From contig JBJLEF010000008.1 in the NCBI GenBank assembly GCA_045565995.1, positions 248,001 through 312,000 of the forward strand: a stretch of 64,000 bases of DNA, given 5' to 3'. Of this stretch, positions 62,403 to 64,000 are shown one piece after another. The translations under genes and the position numbers were made by a program. The notes under the pieces are model-generated. The model was given only the letters and a program-made list of their open reading frames with translations, made no database searches and was not told the origin of the DNA. Source of the stretch: UBA721 sp002705165. Lineage in GTDB: Bacteria > Planctomycetota > Planctomycetia > Pirellulales > Pirellulaceae. How positions within the stretch are numbered: position 1 is the stretch's first letter; each line of letters starts with the position of its first letter.

Positions 62403-62495
62403 GGCACAGATCCTCTCGTAGGTAGTGGTTGAAATTCGGAGGTAGTAGTTTTCGACGGTAGCTTGAGCCGGCTTCAACCCAAAACTGATTAAACT

Positions 62496-63368
62496 TTATT
62501 TTGTTATCTGAGTTCCAATTCCAGAACTGGTATAGATTTCCAGCAGCAACGAATGCCGGATACGACCATCAATGATATGCACCTTTTGAACACCACGATC
62601 CAGAGTATCAAGGCAGGCTTCCACCTTGGGAATCATACCACTATCGATCGCTCCGGATGTTATCAACTCACGGGCTTCTCCGACGGACAACGAATGAATC
62701 AGTGTATCTGCATCATCTTTATCCCTTCGTACTCCGTTTACATCGCTCAAAAAGACAAGTTTTTCAGCCCCCAACAACTGAGCTACGGTGGTTGCTGCAG
62801 TATCGGCATTCACATTGAATTTTTGATCATTCTCGTCCATACACATCGAAGGAATCACCGGAATTGTTCCCGCATAGCAGAGGTTTTCGATGACCGCTCG
62901 TTCAACTTCGGTGACGCGGCCAACAAATCCCAAATCAACAACTTCACCGTCAACTGTTAGTTCAAGCTTTTCACCAATTAACACCGGAGTACTCTCAAAA
63001 TTCAGTGTCATGGCGCGGCCACCGATTTCTTCAATTAAGTCTGCCAAGCCCTGATTGACTTCCCCGGCCAGTACTTTTTCGACAATCGCTAGCGTTGCTT
63101 CATCCGTATATCGCCTACCGCAAATAAAATTAGCGGCAATCCCTGCCTCGTCCATCGCCTGACTAATCGCTGCACCACCTCCATGCACGATCACGGGCCG
63201 CATTCCTACAGTTTCCATAAACACAATATCCACTAAGACATGACGCAGCGCATGCGGATCTTTCATGATGCTGCCACCAAGCTTGATGACCGTCGTCTTG
63301 CCTCGAAACTGCCGAATCCAGCCGAGAGCTTCGATCAGAGTGTCTGCTTTTTGGATTGCGTCTTGCAT
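62496..63368 (-). CDS. argB: Acetylglutamate kinase
   Basis: Second step of arginine synthesis, 290 residues. ATP/glycine-rich segments are TVIKLGGSIMKDPH (about 28-41) and VIVHGGGAAISQAMDEAGI (about 60-78). Substrate Arg is in NFICGRRYTDEATL (about 81-94), and NVNADTAATTVAQLLGAEKLVFLSDVNGV (about 184-212) contains the catalytic lysine region. I chose the ATG at 63368; a GTG 12 codons upstream is open. argD follows 93 bp later, same strand. Confidence 0.96.
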   Translation of the reverse strand: MQDAIQKADTLIEALGWIRQFRGKTTVIKLGGSIMKDPHALRHVLVDIVFMETVGMRPVIVHGGGAAISQAMDEAGIAANFICGRRYTDEATLAIVEKVLAGEVNQGLADLIEEIGGRAMTLNFESTPVLIGEKLELTVDGEVVDLGFVGRVTEVERAVIENLCYAGTIPVIPSMCMDENDQKFNVNADTAATTVAQLLGAEKLVFLSDVNGVRRDKDDADTLIHSLSVGEARELITSGAIDSGMIPKVEACLDTLDRGVQKVHIIDGRIRHSLLLEIYTSSGIGTQITK

Positions 63369-63740
63369 AGTTTTACTGGGAAGTAATAGCCTGGGCACTG
63401 TCACGGAGTGTGACGTGCACTAGTCACGACATTCACAAAGTGGGAAACAGGTAATTCTAGACCTAGATCGATCTAAGTGTCAACGAAGAGTTTTTATGAG
63501 ATCGGTAGTTAGTCAAAGTTTTACGATTAGGGAATCTGTTAACCCCTAGAATCATCTATCTTTTCGTGAGATGATATCATTAGATGTCGATCACACAGCA
63601 TCCGTACTTTTCCCACAACTGATTTGACTCAGTCAAAGTAGCCCTATTCAATGCCTGTCCGCCGTAGCCAATCCGCCTCAGGAAATCTTTGGTGTTGGCA
63701 GGGTGTCCTATACTCAGCCGGCCAGACCGACTAGACAGTA
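63369..63740. other. Intergenic region between argB and GlmU-like gene
   Basis: 372 bp between two divergent genes, argB (left) and the GlmU-like gene (right). No gene seen. AGATCGATCT and ATGATATCAT short palindromes near 63468 and 63570 are noted but could be chance. No ARG-box-like site is obvious. Confidence 0.6.
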
Positions 63741-64000
63741 ATGTCAAACAACTCTGCAAATCAAGACTCTTCTGTTAGTAAGCCTGAGGAAACACTGGCC
63801 ATTGTGCTCGCTGCAGGTCAGGGGACCCGAATGAACTCGGATCTACCGAAAGTCCTCTTTCCAGTATGTGGCAAACCGATGGTTCGTCACGTGGTGAAAG
63901 CTTTACGAAAAGCAGCAGTCACGCAGATCATTCTAGTGGTTGGCTTTCGGGAAGAATTGCTTCGCCATGAATTTGCTGACGAATCCGACATCGAATTTGT
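63741..64000 (+). CDS. glmU: GlmU-like nucleotidyltransferase (3' end outside window)
   Basis: About 86 N-terminal residues. After a short Ser/Asn-rich lead the NTP-transferase signature ETLAIVLAAGQGTRMNSDLP continues KVLFPVCGKPMVRHVV, typical of N-acetylglucosamine-1-phosphate uridylyltransferase or another sugar-phosphate nucleotidyltransferase. The acetyltransferase half, if present, lies outside. The ATG at 63741 is the first in frame. The GlmU name is probable, not certain. Confidence 0.82.
   Translation, partial: MSNNSANQDSSVSKPEETLAIVLAAGQGTRMNSDLPKVLFPVCGKPMVRHVVKALRKAAVTQIILVVGFREELLRHEFADESDIEF

Overview
The window looks like chromosomal core sequence from a planctomycete (Planctomycetes/Planctomycetota), probably a moderate-GC member near the Gimesia/Rubinisphaera group. 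The phylum call is fairly confident; the genus-level hint is weak. Evidence: a secreted beta-propeller protein with the WPQWRGP-type start common in this phylum, a Tat-exported Gfo/Idh/MocA oxidoreductase, a SpoVG protein carrying a zinc ribbon, a giant PilM-like protein followed by Gly/Met-rich pilus-platform proteins, lipid A genes (lpxD, lpxI), two groEL genes, and frequent GTG/TTG starts with weak Shine-Dalgarno sites. I see no transposase, integrase, phage gene or CRISPR array.

Layout. 1-1.3 kb: 5' part of a groEL without an adjacent groES. 1.8-7.4 kb: M42 peptidase, then hom, a phosphoglycerate-mutase-like candidate homoserine kinase, and an aspartate kinase with a doubled regulatory region. 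7.4-17.7 kb (minus): bifunctional-nuclease-domain protein, valS, cimA with a leader peptide and attenuator, a YhcH/DUF386 protein, ftsK, truB. 18-20.3 kb: hemB-hemL. 20.3-28.7 kb: two tandem phosphoesterase paralogues, tsaB, mnmE-yidC and groES-groEL. 29.2-34 kb: zinc-ribbon membrane protein, spoVG, ispE, DUF368 transporter, rpsU, PQQ-like propeller. 35.2-42.2 kb: lpxD-lpxI, HAD hydrolase, dxr-rseP, ribokinase. 42.5-51.9 kb: exported oxidoreductase, DJ-1/PfpI protein, COG0523 GTPase, tRNA-Ser, a DNA-binding orphan, plsC, cmk and a GH38-like giant. 52.5-59.4 kb: three-gene pilus/secretion platform rich in GGM repeats. 59.5-64 kb: rph, argF-argD-argB and the start of a GlmU-like gene.

Most notable: both groE loci have textbook sigma-54 (-24/-12) promoters about 135 nt upstream of their predicted transcript's first gene. 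Each also has, further upstream, a pair of CTGnCA-N3-TGnCAg-like inverted repeats whose centres are exactly 40 bp apart. This architecture suggests that chaperonin expression here is controlled by an enhancer-binding protein acting on sigma-54 rather than by CIRCE/HrcA or sigma-32. A second regulatory discovery is an Ile/Val-rich leader peptide plus intrinsic terminator ahead of cimA, a classical attenuation layout. Several housekeeping proteins carry unusual insertions: PDZ in YidC, zinc ribbons in SpoVG and ValRS, an acidic Tyr-rich tail on FtsK, and four ACT domains on aspartokinase.

All calls come from reading the sequence and family knowledge; no database search was run.
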